Shown one piece after another: positions 9,634 through 18,866 of a DNA stretch of 64,000 bases. The notes beneath the pieces are model-generated. The model was not told the origin of the DNA, ran no database searches, and saw only the letters and a list, made by a program, of their open reading frames with translations. Position 1 is the first letter of the stretch; each line of letters begins with the position of its first letter. A program made the position numbers and the translations under genes. The DNA comes from Nitrosovibrio tenuis (GTDB lineage: Bacteria > Pseudomonadota > Gammaproteobacteria > Burkholderiales > Nitrosomonadaceae), in NCBI RefSeq assembly GCF_900109785.1, contig NZ_FOBH01000001.1, positions 434,001 to 498,000 on the forward strand, read 5' to 3'.

Positions 9634-10059
9634 CTATTTATTGTGACTGTGGGAATGGGCCGCGGGTTCTGGAATCTGAATAGAAAGGTTTTTATTCTGA
9701 CGGGCTTTTGAAACAACCTCAGACTGACCTTCGAGCTGAGCGGCGGCATCGAGAATCGGCTGGGGGTTGCCGCCCTGGCGTGCAACGATCTCCGCCGTTT
9801 CTTTATATTGCGCCGCCAGAGATTTCGCCTGCTCGGCGTATAACGGGTCCCGCGCCTTTAGCTTAAGGTCATTTGCCTCTCCTATCTTTCTTCTTTCATC
9901 ATTGGCTTTTTGGGATGTGTTGCCAGCCTGTCCGGTGTTGCCCGTCTGTTCGGTGGCGGCAGCATATGCCAACACCGGGGCTCCCACGCCGATGGTCACG
10001 GTCACGGCGACAATCAGCAGGGCAGGGACGGCCCGGATCGAGTGGATGTAATTTACCAT
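9634..10059 (-). CDS. Small secreted protein, unknown function
   Basis: A 141-residue protein with AGGAGG eight bases before its ATG. It has a basic N-terminus and a hydrophobic stretch (about 10-32, ending VLAYA-A), so a signal peptide or anchor. The mature part is charged, helical and low in complexity (QTGNTGQAGNTSQKAND at its start) and ends in a histidine-rich tail HSHSHNK. It lies 66 bases after the Agd3-like deacetylase gene on the same strand, so the two are likely co-transcribed. I do not recognise the family; a periplasmic accessory or metal-binding role is only a guess. Confidence 0.65.
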   Translation of the reverse strand: MVNYIHSIRAVPALLIVAVTVTIGVGAPVLAYAAATEQTGNTGQAGNTSQKANDERRKIGEANDLKLKARDPLYAEQAKSLAAQYKETAEIVARQGGNPQPILDAAAQLEGQSEVVSKARQNKNLSIQIPEPAAHSHSHNK

Positions 10060-10125
10060 TTGAAGGTCCTCCTAATTATTTAGTGTTGCCAGAATATTCG
10101 AAAGTAGCGGATGCTCACAGGATGG

Positions 10126-12270
10126 TCACTGGGTGAGCGCCCGGTTGACAGAAATCGTCGTGGAGGTGGTATTTACGTTAATGCTACGGATAAATTGACC
10201 ACCATATAGTTCTCCACCCGACAAACCCGTAACCGAAAGGTTGGGTACAGCTTTATTTGCGGATAGTGTCACCTGGTTGGTCGTGCGATTCCAGACCGCC
10301 TGAATAATCGCGGATTTGGCGCTAAGGCTGTCTGCTGTATGGTCGCCACTCAGATAATGAGGATAATTCTTGACTGGCAGTTTGAACAGCCGCTCGTATG
10401 CCGTGAAGACAGCATTGAGCCAGTCGAACTGGAGCGTATTGCCGCTGGCATCATATTGGGCCAGGTTCGTCTGATGGAAAAAATGAGGCCACTTGTTAAA
10501 GGTCAGCATATGACGTACTGCCGCATCGGCTTCGGCAAGGAGAATTCCGGCATAGTCCCGCGGAGAGCAAACGGCTCCGGGTATCTGACATGGATCTTGT
10601 CCGGCATTCACAAACCTGTCGTGAAAGATGTAGTTGTACTCATCCACCAACTGAGTCGGGTTCCAAACATTGTAGAAAATATTGGTCGGCCAGCGCGGCA
10701 GCATGATCCGATCGGTTTGGCTGCCATCGTCGTACTGGGTGATGTACTGCTCGAGGTTTTGCGCCCGCTGCGACGAGTCGGAGGCAAGATAGCTCACCCC
10801 GGCGCGGGCAGCGGCTTGAAGGAAGAGCGGATTGGCCCCGCCCTGATCAAACGCCACGTCGTCAGATTGGACGTCGGACATTTCCGGATGCAAGGCAGGA
10901 TCAGCAGTGCATTTGCGGTCTTTGAGACCGGAGTGGTTGCCGCTTAAGAGCATCCGGTTATTCTGGCTTTGCTCGGGAAGACCCAGAAGCCCCCAGACAG
11001 TCCGGTTCCTGGTGATTTCCGCCTGGATGGCCGCAAGAGTAGTCAAGGTGGCGTAATCACAAGGGGCATTGGCCGGGACCGGCGCCTTATCCATGTCTGC
11101 ATGCGAGAAGGTGTGATTCATGAAGCGGAAATTGGCTTTGTTGGCAACCACCGCCGCCACCAGGTCATCGGTCAGGTTTGCAGCGAGGGTCGCTGCTTCC
11201 GGATCCAGCACTGCCCCGGCACCATTGAATGGAAAATCCAGCTTGAAAGTGGTACCGGCTGTCGGATGGGCGGCACGAAAGGCGATCTGTTTGCTCACCG
11301 CGTTCGTGATATCGGCGCTATTCAGTCGATAGGTAGTTGCAGGGTTGGTTGCCTTAAGAGCGGGATCCCATAGCTCGTCAGCAAGAAACAAATCGTCCAA
11401 ATGGGTGGCCAGATGGACAAAGCGCGCCCCAATGAAGACGCCTTGTGTCGCCCAGTTGATGAACTCGTAGGCCAGGACCTTGGAATGAAGAAGGAAGTCG
11501 GCATTTGTAATCGTCGAGATCATGACCTCGCGTACCGGTGTTGTCTGCGGAGGCAGGACGTATTGCACGATCGATACCAGGGCCTCGCCATTCTGGGTTT
11601 TAAGGAGCGGCACAACGTTGGGTTTAGTGCCGTCCCGCAGGAGGGTACCATCGTTTCGAGGGTTGGCCGCGAAGGCAAAGTCCGTAACTGGAAAGGGACT
11701 GGCCGGGTTCACATACTCAAAAACCTGCTTGCTGTATGTGGCAGGCACTGCCCACTGGGCATTGTAGGAGTTTCCGCTGGACGAAAAGACCAGGCCATAA
11801 TCGAGGTAAATGCCGAAAGGAGCGTTCGGGTCCCAATAAGTGGCTGGCCATCCTGACAGCACCGCTTCGCGTACGCCAAAGCTTTTTTCATAATCGTGCA
11901 GGACGTCCCATTCCGCTGGCGTGAAGTTGGGAACCAGGTCTGAGTCCGTCAGGATGATGCCATTATAATTGCCGACACAACCCGCATCCGCAGCTTTACA
12001 GCCGGCGCCGGCCGAAGAAGCGGCGAGCATTGCAGCCGTCAAGTCCTGTGTTTCGGCATTCAATACATCATATGGCACGCCCATCTCATCCAGGACGGGC
12101 TTGATATAGGCGAATCCCATATCGTTCGCTATCTCACCGGTCGTGATGAGCAATACCCTTAATTTAACGGCATTATCGGCAAATGCGGGAGCTGCTCCAA
12201 CAATTGACGCCAACCATATTGTCACTGAGACAAGCAGTGAGCATTTCATGCTCGGGTTCTTCTTTTTCAT
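10126..12270 (-). CDS. Secreted Agd3-like polysaccharide deacetylase (CE18-type)
   Basis: The 714-residue protein resembles Agd3, the fungal enzyme that deacetylates galactosaminogalactan. I chose the ATG at 12270 (AAGGAG nine bases upstream) over 12291; it gives a clean signal peptide ending APAFA. A flavodoxin-like N-terminal region (LRVLLITTGEIANDMG) is followed by the deacetylase core: HLDDLFL (H290, D292, D293), NHTFSH (H386, H390) and GNHSG. The C-terminus is beta-rich. The substrate would be GalNAc-containing polymer, which fits Pel made next door; that link is inferred. It is transcribed away from the GH114 gene. The family call is from motif recognition. Confidence 0.72.
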   Translation of the reverse strand: MKKKNPSMKCSLLVSVTIWLASIVGAAPAFADNAVKLRVLLITTGEIANDMGFAYIKPVLDEMGVPYDVLNAETQDLTAAMLAASSAGAGCKAADAGCVGNYNGIILTDSDLVPNFTPAEWDVLHDYEKSFGVREAVLSGWPATYWDPNAPFGIYLDYGLVFSSSGNSYNAQWAVPATYSKQVFEYVNPASPFPVTDFAFAANPRNDGTLLRDGTKPNVVPLLKTQNGEALVSIVQYVLPPQTTPVREVMISTITNADFLLHSKVLAYEFINWATQGVFIGARFVHLATHLDDLFLADELWDPALKATNPATTYRLNSADITNAVSKQIAFRAAHPTAGTTFKLDFPFNGAGAVLDPEAATLAANLTDDLVAAVVANKANFRFMNHTFSHADMDKAPVPANAPCDYATLTTLAAIQAEITRNRTVWGLLGLPEQSQNNRMLLSGNHSGLKDRKCTADPALHPEMSDVQSDDVAFDQGGANPLFLQAAARAGVSYLASDSSQRAQNLEQYITQYDDGSQTDRIMLPRWPTNIFYNVWNPTQLVDEYNYIFHDRFVNAGQDPCQIPGAVCSPRDYAGILLAEADAAVRHMLTFNKWPHFFHQTNLAQYDASGNTLQFDWLNAVFTAYERLFKLPVKNYPHYLSGDHTADSLSAKSAIIQAVWNRTTNQVTLSANKAVPNLSVTGLSGGELYGGQFIRSINVNTTSTTISVNRALTQ

Positions 12271-12445
12271 GAATGAAATCTCCTTTTGCAAATGTGGAGG
12301 GTTTGGGGTTACGGAGGGACTTTGTTAAGCGGACTTTTTTGTTTTTGTTCCAAGAAAATATGAAGCTTTTAAGTCGATGTCGGAGCAAATTCTGCGTGAT
12401 GCTGACACACAGGCATGTCCGTTCGATAACCAACATAGGTCTTTT

Positions 12446-12465
12446 TTGTCGCTAGAAAGCGACAA
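12446..12465. promoter_or_regulatory. Palindromic candidate activator site (TTGTCGCT/AGCGACAA)
   Basis: TTGTCGCT, four bases AGAA, then AGCGACAA form a perfect 8-bp inverted repeat. AGCGACAA recurs once more at 12523-12530. TGTC-N10-GACA dyads are the kind of site bound by NtrC-class activators. It sits about 130-140 bases upstream of a sigma54-like promoter. Confidence 0.5.
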
Positions 12466-12580
12466 TACAGCACGATAAATAACAGAGCGTTACTGCAACC
12501 CAATATCTTTATAGTGCGGTTTAGCGACAATTTTGGAGTTAATTTTTTTAAAACCGCTTATTTCTGGTGACTAAAAAGTT

Positions 12581-12596
12581 TGGCATGAATAGTGCT
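12581..12596 (+). promoter_or_regulatory. Candidate sigma54 promoter
   Basis: TGGCATG-AATA-GTGCT matches the -24/-12 consensus TGGCACG-N4-TTGCW with two changes, and the GG and GC doublets have correct spacing. It points to the GH114 gene, whose start is more than 600 bases downstream. Confidence 0.45.
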
Positions 12597-13220
12597 TCAG
12601 TGAATTCAATGTTTATCGGGACGCTCGTCCGTCATGCTGGGAAGCCCGAAAAGTATCCCTACTGAACCATAGGCTCAAGGCAGAGTTATTTTAAATATCG
12701 GTTAGAGCAAACTTTTTTAAATGGCTGTCATTTCCGCGCTTTCTCAATCGATGGCCAGGATATCGTTCTGCTAATTTGCTGCATGTAAGTCCGGCAGTTT
12801 GGCGAGCTGGCGCGCATCCTGAAGCGCATGCTGATTGTTGGGGAAGTGACAGAATAGGAGGGCAGGGAAAAGGAGGACAAGAGGAATAGGGCAGGGGAAT
12901 AAGGCTAAGAGGGGAAGACGAGCACAAAGACGCTACCGCATACTACCCAACCATGTGAACGAAGGCGGCAACTCGTATGTGATATTTAATTGATGGTAAA
13001 GCGCCAGAGTCTTCACTGTCAGTCTGGCAACAATGTGGGTGGCCACCGGATCTGGCTACCGGGGGATCACTAAAATTCGTCGATCACGCTTTACAAATCA
13101 GTTGTTTCTGAATTTTTAAACTCCAGGATCGCAACTCTGGAATCATGTCACCCAGCTCATCATGTCCCAGATCAATTGCCTTAATTTTAGTTCCATAACT
13201 TTCGCCGAGGAAGACACAGC

Positions 13221-14675
13221 ATGCAGGAATCCAGAACAATCAAAGTTTCTAATATTTCGCTTACTAAGACTTCGAAGACTTCGTTTACTCAGCCCATCTT
13301 TATCAAGCCCATCATTAATTCAATAAAAAAACTTTTGGTTTATAAGATGCATCGATCCAAACAGATAAAAAAATTAATCCAGTTACTTGCAGGCACGGCT
13401 CTCCTTACGGCAAATATCAGTTTTGCCGAATTCATTTTCCCATCCAACTTATTAAATAAAACAGGCTCGTCGACGCCCCAGCCCCTGGAGGTTCTTGCTG
13501 TAAAGGATCAGCAAGGCTCAGACGACAATTTAGACAGCTATATAGAATTTGGAACTGATCAGCGTGGATATTTGGGTACCTTCAGGTTCAACCTGCCCGC
13601 TACACCTGACAAAACGATTCAGCAACTTATATTCCAGGCTAATTATCGCGGTCCACAAAAATCCGTTCAAAAATGGGAATTTCAACTATTGAATGTCAAA
13701 ACTGGCAAGTGGGTTTATATCGCGGACAATCGTGATGCAGCCGACCGATCGTGGAGTAATATCGCTGCAACAGTAACAGACCCCAGTCAATTTATCAGCG
13801 GCCGAAATCAGATAACCTTACGCTACGTGACAAGAAGTAGCGGAAACAATAGCCAACTTGATTTCGTTGCGTTCGAAATAAAAAGTTCTGGTGCCAGTCC
13901 GTCTACCGATACGGCAGGGTTGGGTAGTGATTCGGGTGCCGCATCACCGCCACCAGTTGTGAACAACGGAAACCGCTGGCAACCGGCTCCGGGATTAAAG
14001 TGGCAAATCCAATACACCGGCACGCTTGATACCACCGTGAATGTCGATGTATACAATCTCGATCTCTTCGATACCAGCGCCGCCGTTATCTCGGCACTGC
14101 GATCGAAGGGCAAGCATGTCATTTGTTATTTTAGTGCGGGCAGCTATGAAAACTGGCGCCCCGATATCGGCGCATTTCAAGCCCCGGTCCTCGGCCGGAA
14201 TCTTGACGGCTGGGCAGGCGAAAGGTGGCTGGATGTACGACGGCTAGATATCCTGATTCCCATCATGCGGGCTCGCATGGAACAAGCTGCTCAAAAAGGC
14301 TGCGACGGTATCGATCCTGACAACGTTGATGGCTACAGTAACAATACGGGTTTTGCTCTCAGCTACAATGATCAACTGGCTTATAACATAGCCCTTGCTG
14401 AAGCAGCGCATAGCCTCGGACTCGCCATAGGTTTGAAAAATGATCTTGACCAAATAAAGGATCTTGTGAATTATTTTGACTTTGCTGTGAATGAAGAATG
14501 CTTCCAATATGGCGAATGCAACACTCTCAAACCATTTGTTGATGCCCGGAAAGCTGTGTTCGGCATTGAATATAATCTCGCAAACTCGAGCTTTTGCCCG
14601 CAAGCCAATGCAATGAATTTTGACTTTCTGAAGAAAAATCTATCTCTGGACGCCTGGAGAGAATCCTGCAGGTAA
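13221..14675 (+). CDS. Secreted GH114-type endo-alpha-1,4-polygalactosaminidase
   Basis: The C-terminal half (about 250-480) is a GH114/DUF297 TIM barrel: KWQIQYTGTLD, ICYFSAGSYENWRPD, GCDGIDPDNVDGY (D362, D365, D367, D370), GLKNDL and NEECFQYGEC. Such enzymes, like fungal Ega3, cut alpha-1,4-galactosamine polymers. The N-terminal half (about 75-220) is a beta-sandwich, probably carbohydrate binding, joined by a Ser/Pro/Ala linker. GAGGAAG precedes the ATG at 13221, but the signal peptide (MHRSKQIKKL..., ending NISFA) begins only at residue 43 (13347), so either the leader is very long or the start is 13347. The likely target is Pel or a related exopolymer (inference). Confidence 0.8.
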   Translation: MQESRTIKVSNISLTKTSKTSFTQPIFIKPIINSIKKLLVYKMHRSKQIKKLIQLLAGTALLTANISFAEFIFPSNLLNKTGSSTPQPLEVLAVKDQQGSDDNLDSYIEFGTDQRGYLGTFRFNLPATPDKTIQQLIFQANYRGPQKSVQKWEFQLLNVKTGKWVYIADNRDAADRSWSNIAATVTDPSQFISGRNQITLRYVTRSSGNNSQLDFVAFEIKSSGASPSTDTAGLGSDSGAASPPPVVNNGNRWQPAPGLKWQIQYTGTLDTTVNVDVYNLDLFDTSAAVISALRSKGKHVICYFSAGSYENWRPDIGAFQAPVLGRNLDGWAGERWLDVRRLDILIPIMRARMEQAAQKGCDGIDPDNVDGYSNNTGFALSYNDQLAYNIALAEAAHSLGLAIGLKNDLDQIKDLVNYFDFAVNEECFQYGECNTLKPFVDARKAVFGIEYNLANSSFCPQANAMNFDFLKKNLSLDAWRESCR

Positions 14676-15249
14676 TTGCGTTACCCTAACTGTCAAGCTA
14701 TCCCAAAAGGAAAGGATTCCGGCCAGGTAAAATGCGATGAAGTGGGTACTTACTTAAACTCCCGTTTCGACCGGCGAATGCTCATGCTCTGGTATGCGCT
14801 GCCTTGGCTGGGATGGAAACGGCTTACGGTCATCTATCGCATCATGCGCGGCTGGGTTCCTGGCTGGGTTCCTCTTAACGAAGACCAACCCAGTCGGTCT
14901 TAATCCATTTTTTATAAATCGAAGATACCGGCTTCAATTGCAGGGTCCTGGCTGAAGTCCCGGCTTTTAGAGGCTCTTCATGAGCAGGGTCTTTTCCTGG
15001 TTTTTTATTACATGCCCGTCGGGTCTCCGCTTCACACTATAGCCTAGTCGACTATCAAATCCGGTTGCGTCCTCCTCAATATGTGCCTCGGCGCACAGAC
15101 CCAGCCGATCCGGCTTATTAGTATGTCATTAACGTCGCGTTTTCAATAGCGTGGCGATTCCTGCTTAAGGCGGAATGGTTCCGTCGGTACTATTTCGCAT
15201 TTCGGACGCGCCCGCTGAGTTGCGGAAGTTGGGGCAGACAATAGATAAG
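14676..15249. other. Intergenic region after the GH114 gene
   Basis: No supported gene. A 75-codon TTG-started frame (14676-14903) has a hydrophobic tail but no ribosome binding site. A 12-bp unit (GGCTGGGTTCCT) is repeated back to back at 14850-14873. The rest shows no clear promoter or hairpin. Confidence 0.45.
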
Positions 15250-15733
15250 ATGAGAATTTCCCCATTGCCTACTGATACCCAAGCCAGTGACAGGACCGAA
15301 GAACTTCCGTTGTCGAAAGCCGCGGAGCTTCTGCTGGAGGAATGCCGTATGGTTTTACCCGGCATACAGGCCCTGTTCGGCTTCCAACTGATAGCGGTAT
15401 TTAATGACGGCTTCTCTCAGATGCTCACATCTTCCGAGCAAAACCTTCATCTGTTCGCCTTGTCGCTGACGGCGATAGCCATCGCTTTTGTCATGACGCC
15501 CGCCGCTTTTCACCGGCAGACCGGGACGAAAAAAGTTACTGAGCAATTTATTTGGCTTTGCCACGCGTCTATTGCTCTGGGGCATGCTGCCTCTGCTAAT
15601 GGGTTTATGCGTGGACTTCTATCTGATCGCGAGAATAATCGCGGGGAGCCTGTTAGCATCGTTGCTGGCGTTTGCGGTGGGCGGATGCTTTATAGCCTTG
15701 TGGTTCATTCTTCCCCGGATGAACAAGAAGTAA
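15250..15733 (+). pseudogene. DUF6328-type membrane protein gene with a frameshift
   Basis: The frame from ATG 15250 encodes the conserved start of a DUF6328 protein (EECRMVLPGIQALFGFQLIAVFND, then a second helix and TPAAFHRQ). At an A6 run (15529-15534) the frame turns into a non-conserved tail ending at 15807. Reading with one A fewer gives KKLLSNLFGFATRLLLWGML and two more membrane helices ending LPRMNKK with TAA at 15731-15733, the expected family architecture (about 160 residues, four helices). So one A appears to have been inserted, by mutation or sequencing error. The function of DUF6328 is unknown. Confidence 0.7.
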
Positions 15734-16044
15734 AGAATCGGGTGCGTACTAGGTCTGGCAGTCTGTCTCTGGCAAGGCTATTTTTCTTACCAGGCCTTCT
15801 TCAATGAGCCCTCAGGCTTGTCCACTTTGTTTGTATATCTGCTGGGTTCACCAGTGTGCGGTTTCGTACAGACGTCTGATGTCGAAAACGGCCATGATAG
15901 ACGCCTCGTTGCCTGTTGGTGTCGGGGTTCGGGCTGAGCCGATTCAAGCTTGTGGTAAACGCCGGCTGGAAATCAAAAATAACAGCTGTTAGCGGGAGGA
16001 ATTTAGCGTTTAAGGCGCGCTTCCGCCAGAGAATGGAGGTTGGC
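15734..16044. other. Intergenic region before the cytochrome gene
   Basis: No gene seen in about 310 bases. The frame of the following gene extends upstream to 15916, but the ribosome binding site and signal peptide place the true start at 16045. GGAGG at 16035-16039 is that binding site. Confidence 0.5.
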
Positions 16045-17589
16045 ATGAAAGGAATAAATGTACTGATGCTGGGTCTGGGCATGGCGAGCCTGGGTGCAGG
16101 GATGAGCACTGCTATAAGTCAAAGTGATGTCGAATCCCGTCCCGCAAGAGGATCTTCCCGAGATGTGGTGATGGATGCTCAGACCCCACGCGAGACACCT
16201 GTTACACGACCCGAACAGAGGAAGAACGAACACGACCAGTCCAATGAATTTGCTGCGACGAACGCAAAGCCTTCTTCCCCCGCTTTTGAAAACCAGCCTG
16301 ATAAAGGGAAGACATTGGGCTTTGAGTTTTATCGTGACCCGCTGAATGCCAAAAGGCCGATGCAAACTTTCGAAGAAATCATGAAAGCCGATGTGGCGGA
16401 TCGCCCCAAAGTTATGAAAACCCAGCGTGACCTGCTTATGCGGCGTTACGATTTGACACCCCGGCTTGACCGGGAGGCAAAAATGTCTCGGGGCAAACCT
16501 TTGGCAGTCGGGCCGACCGCACGCCTGTCGGGTGGACTGAGCTGGCAAAAATTGGCCAGCATGTCTCCTGCGGAGATCCGGAGCCAGAATGCCTTTCCCT
16601 ACCCGGCGCTGCCTCATCCCAAACAGTCTCCAGGGGGACAGGTTTTTCCACAATTTCAGATCGATATGTTTCCCCGCCTGCAGCGGTTCGATGTTGATTT
16701 TGACTTGCCTGACGCCTTCCTGCCGGAATTTCCCCCCGCCATTTTTCTCCAGAACCGGCCTGAACTGGGGGATGTATCGCGAGGGGAAGTGGTTTCAATC
16801 AACAATTATTACCGCCTGTTCAAAGATATCCTGACACCCGTGCAACTGGATGGACTGCGGATGTTGCTCACTCCTTTTCCTCAGGAAGAATTTAATCCGA
16901 CGGATGACCGCAAAAGCGCTCAGCCCAGCCTCGGAGTCACTTGCCTTGACTGCCATATAAACGGGCATACGACCGGACAGTTTCATCTTAGTCCCGATAT
17001 CCGACCCGAAGAGCGGCGTTTCCGCCTGGATACGGTCAGCCTGCGCGGACTGTTCAATCAGCAGATACATGGCTCCAAGCGCAGCTTGAGGTCCGTGGAA
17101 GACTTCACCGAATTTGAATTCAGGACTGCTTATTTCAATGGCGACCCGATTCATGCGATGAAAAAGGGCATGACCATTTTTGATCGGATTCACGTAAGCC
17201 ACATGGCGCAGCTTCAAAACATGTTCGATTTTCCACCCGCGCCCAAACTGGACAGTCAGGGCAGGCTTGATCCCGCTAAAGCGACCGAAAAGGAGTTGCG
17301 CGGGGAGAAACTTTTCTTTGGGAAAGGACAGTGCGCGAGTTGCCATAAGCCACCGGCGTTCCTTGACCATCAAATGCACGATCTGAAGCTGGAACGGTTC
17401 CTCAATGAGCCGGGCGACGGCCCGATGAAGACGTTCGCCCTGCGAGGCATCAAGGACAGTCCGCCATATTTCCATGACGGCCGGCTGCTGACACTCGAAG
17501 ATACCGTTGAATTCTTCAATCTCATATTACAGCTCAAGCTTACGGATGAGGAGAAGTCGGATATCGTCGCCTACATGCGGCAGCTCTAG
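16045..17589 (+). CDS. Periplasmic diheme cytochrome c, peroxidase/MauG-like
   Basis: The start at ATG 16045 has GGAGG five bases upstream and gives a signal peptide (MKGINVLMLGLGMASLGAGM). The 514-residue product has two c-type heme motifs, CLDCH (C300-H304) and CASCH (C430-H434), in a C-terminal domain like the bacterial diheme cytochrome c peroxidase/MauG superfamily; FALRGIKDSPPYFHDGRLLTLEDTVEFFN is a hallmark (HDGR loop). The N-terminal 270 residues are long, proline-rich and not recognised. The role could be peroxide reduction or oxidation of a partner protein; the substrate cannot be told from sequence. Confidence 0.75.
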   Translation: MKGINVLMLGLGMASLGAGMSTAISQSDVESRPARGSSRDVVMDAQTPRETPVTRPEQRKNEHDQSNEFAATNAKPSSPAFENQPDKGKTLGFEFYRDPLNAKRPMQTFEEIMKADVADRPKVMKTQRDLLMRRYDLTPRLDREAKMSRGKPLAVGPTARLSGGLSWQKLASMSPAEIRSQNAFPYPALPHPKQSPGGQVFPQFQIDMFPRLQRFDVDFDLPDAFLPEFPPAIFLQNRPELGDVSRGEVVSINNYYRLFKDILTPVQLDGLRMLLTPFPQEEFNPTDDRKSAQPSLGVTCLDCHINGHTTGQFHLSPDIRPEERRFRLDTVSLRGLFNQQIHGSKRSLRSVEDFTEFEFRTAYFNGDPIHAMKKGMTIFDRIHVSHMAQLQNMFDFPPAPKLDSQGRLDPAKATEKELRGEKLFFGKGQCASCHKPPAFLDHQMHDLKLERFLNEPGDGPMKTFALRGIKDSPPYFHDGRLLTLEDTVEFFNLILQLKLTDEEKSDIVAYMRQL

Positions 17590-17665
17590 CGCACGCTGGG
17601 CGCACCAGGAACCAGGAAGAAATTAATTTATCGATGCAGCGCGTCAATATCACGGGAGACCACAC

Positions 17666-18718
17666 ATGAGCATTTCCGCCACACCTGCCGCCTTAAACCG
17701 AAAAGAAATGTTTTCGCTCAACGGTACGTCTTTTCGAAAATCTCCCAAGGCGGTGCGGAAAGCGGTGTTTCCTGTTGCCGGACTGGGCACTCGTTTTTTG
17801 CCTGCGACCAAGGCGATCGCCAAGGAAATGCTACCTATTGTCGATCGGCCGTTGATTCAATATGCCGTGGATGAAGCGGCTGCGGCGGGCATTGAAGAAA
17901 TCATTTTTGTAACTCACCGCAGCAAGCGAGCCATCGAAGATCATCTGCATCGGTCAGTGGAACTGGAAAGCGAACTGGCCTCGCAAGGGAAACATGCCTC
18001 GTTGAGAATGTTGCGGCAACTGAACCATAGTGGGCTGCACTTCAGCTTCGTCCGCCAGGAAGAGCCGAGAGGGCTGGGGCACGCAATTCAATGCGCGCGG
18101 CATCTTGTTGGCAATGAGCCTTTCGCGGTACTGCTTCCAGACGATTTGATCGATGGCCAGCCTCCTGTACTGGCGCAAATGATTTCTCAATATGAGCGGG
18201 TAGCGAGCAGCCTTGTGGCTGTCCGAACAGTCTCCCGGGAGGAAACCCGCCGCTACGGAATTGTGGATGCTTACAGTGACGACGCGGAAAGCCGCAGCAT
18301 GAAAATACGGGGTGTGGTGGAAAAACCTACACCCGAGGCAGCACCCTCAACCCTGGCGATCGTCGGACGTTATGTTCTTTCGCCCGCGATCTTCGATTGC
18401 ATCGCAACCCTTGATCCAGGAGTAGGCGGGGAGATTCAACTTACAGATGGAATTTCGCGTCTTCTTAAACTGGAGCCGGTAATGACCTATCGCTACCAGG
18501 GGAGACATTATGATTGCGGAAGCAAGGCGGGCTTTCTGGAAGCAACGGTGGCGTATGGCTTGCAACATCCCGAGGTAGGTGCTGAATTCCGCGAAATACT
18601 ATTGCGGATGAGCCACGAAATCGCCCAAGAATCCGCTTGTGAGGCCCCCTTTGCGTCGGTCGGTTATGCCACGACTGATGTGGATACCCGTTCGCCCGCG
18701 ATATTGCAAAGAGCCTGA
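17666..18718 (+). CDS. galU: UTP--glucose-1-phosphate uridylyltransferase
   Basis: GalU makes UDP-glucose from UTP and glucose-1-phosphate in the cytosol, a precursor for exopolysaccharide and lipopolysaccharide sugars. The nucleotide-binding motif FPVAGLGTRFLPATKAIAKEMLPI (residues about 35-58), QEEPRGLGHAI, and the sugar-binding GVVEKP are present; the 350-residue length includes an N-terminal extension of about 28 residues compared with typical GalU. GGGAG lies eight bases before the ATG. Its position after envelope genes fits supply of activated sugar, though a direct link to Pel is not shown. Confidence 0.9.
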   Translation: MSISATPAALNRKEMFSLNGTSFRKSPKAVRKAVFPVAGLGTRFLPATKAIAKEMLPIVDRPLIQYAVDEAAAAGIEEIIFVTHRSKRAIEDHLHRSVELESELASQGKHASLRMLRQLNHSGLHFSFVRQEEPRGLGHAIQCARHLVGNEPFAVLLPDDLIDGQPPVLAQMISQYERVASSLVAVRTVSREETRRYGIVDAYSDDAESRSMKIRGVVEKPTPEAAPSTLAIVGRYVLSPAIFDCIATLDPGVGGEIQLTDGISRLLKLEPVMTYRYQGRHYDCGSKAGFLEATVAYGLQHPEVGAEFREILLRMSHEIAQESACEAPFASVGYATTDVDTRSPAILQRA

Positions 18719-18866
18719 TAGCCGCGCAAAATCATCTCTGGCATATCATGTGCAAGGCTCGGTAGGTTGATCTGATCGGGTGCAAGGTATTGGTCGAAGC
18801 TCTGCACCCGCAATTCCCTCTGTAGGAACCAGCCGGATGGAGCGACCTGGTCCCTTTCCAGCCGCT

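Larger units (their letters stand above)
12271..13220. other. 950-base divergent intergenic region
   Basis: No convincing gene is found between the divergent deacetylase and GH114 genes. It holds an AGCGACAA palindrome (12446-12465), a third half-site copy (12523-12530) and a sigma54-like promoter (12581-12596). An 18-codon ATG frame at 12609 lacks a ribosome binding site. From about 12690 to 13200 I see nothing more than a purine-rich tract near 12840-12925; an sRNA or long leader cannot be excluded. Confidence 0.5.

Noticed and set aside
10339-10947. 202-codon plus-strand frame
   Set aside because: Antisense to the Agd3-like gene, whose motifs are clear; a shadow frame.
14676-14903. 75-codon frame after the GH114 gene
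   Set aside because: TTG start directly after the stop of the previous gene, no ribosome binding site; hydrophobic tail alone is weak evidence.
15535-15807. C-terminal tail of the uninterrupted 210-residue frame
   Set aside because: It reads through DNA that encodes conserved membrane helices in another frame; taken as the result of a frameshift.
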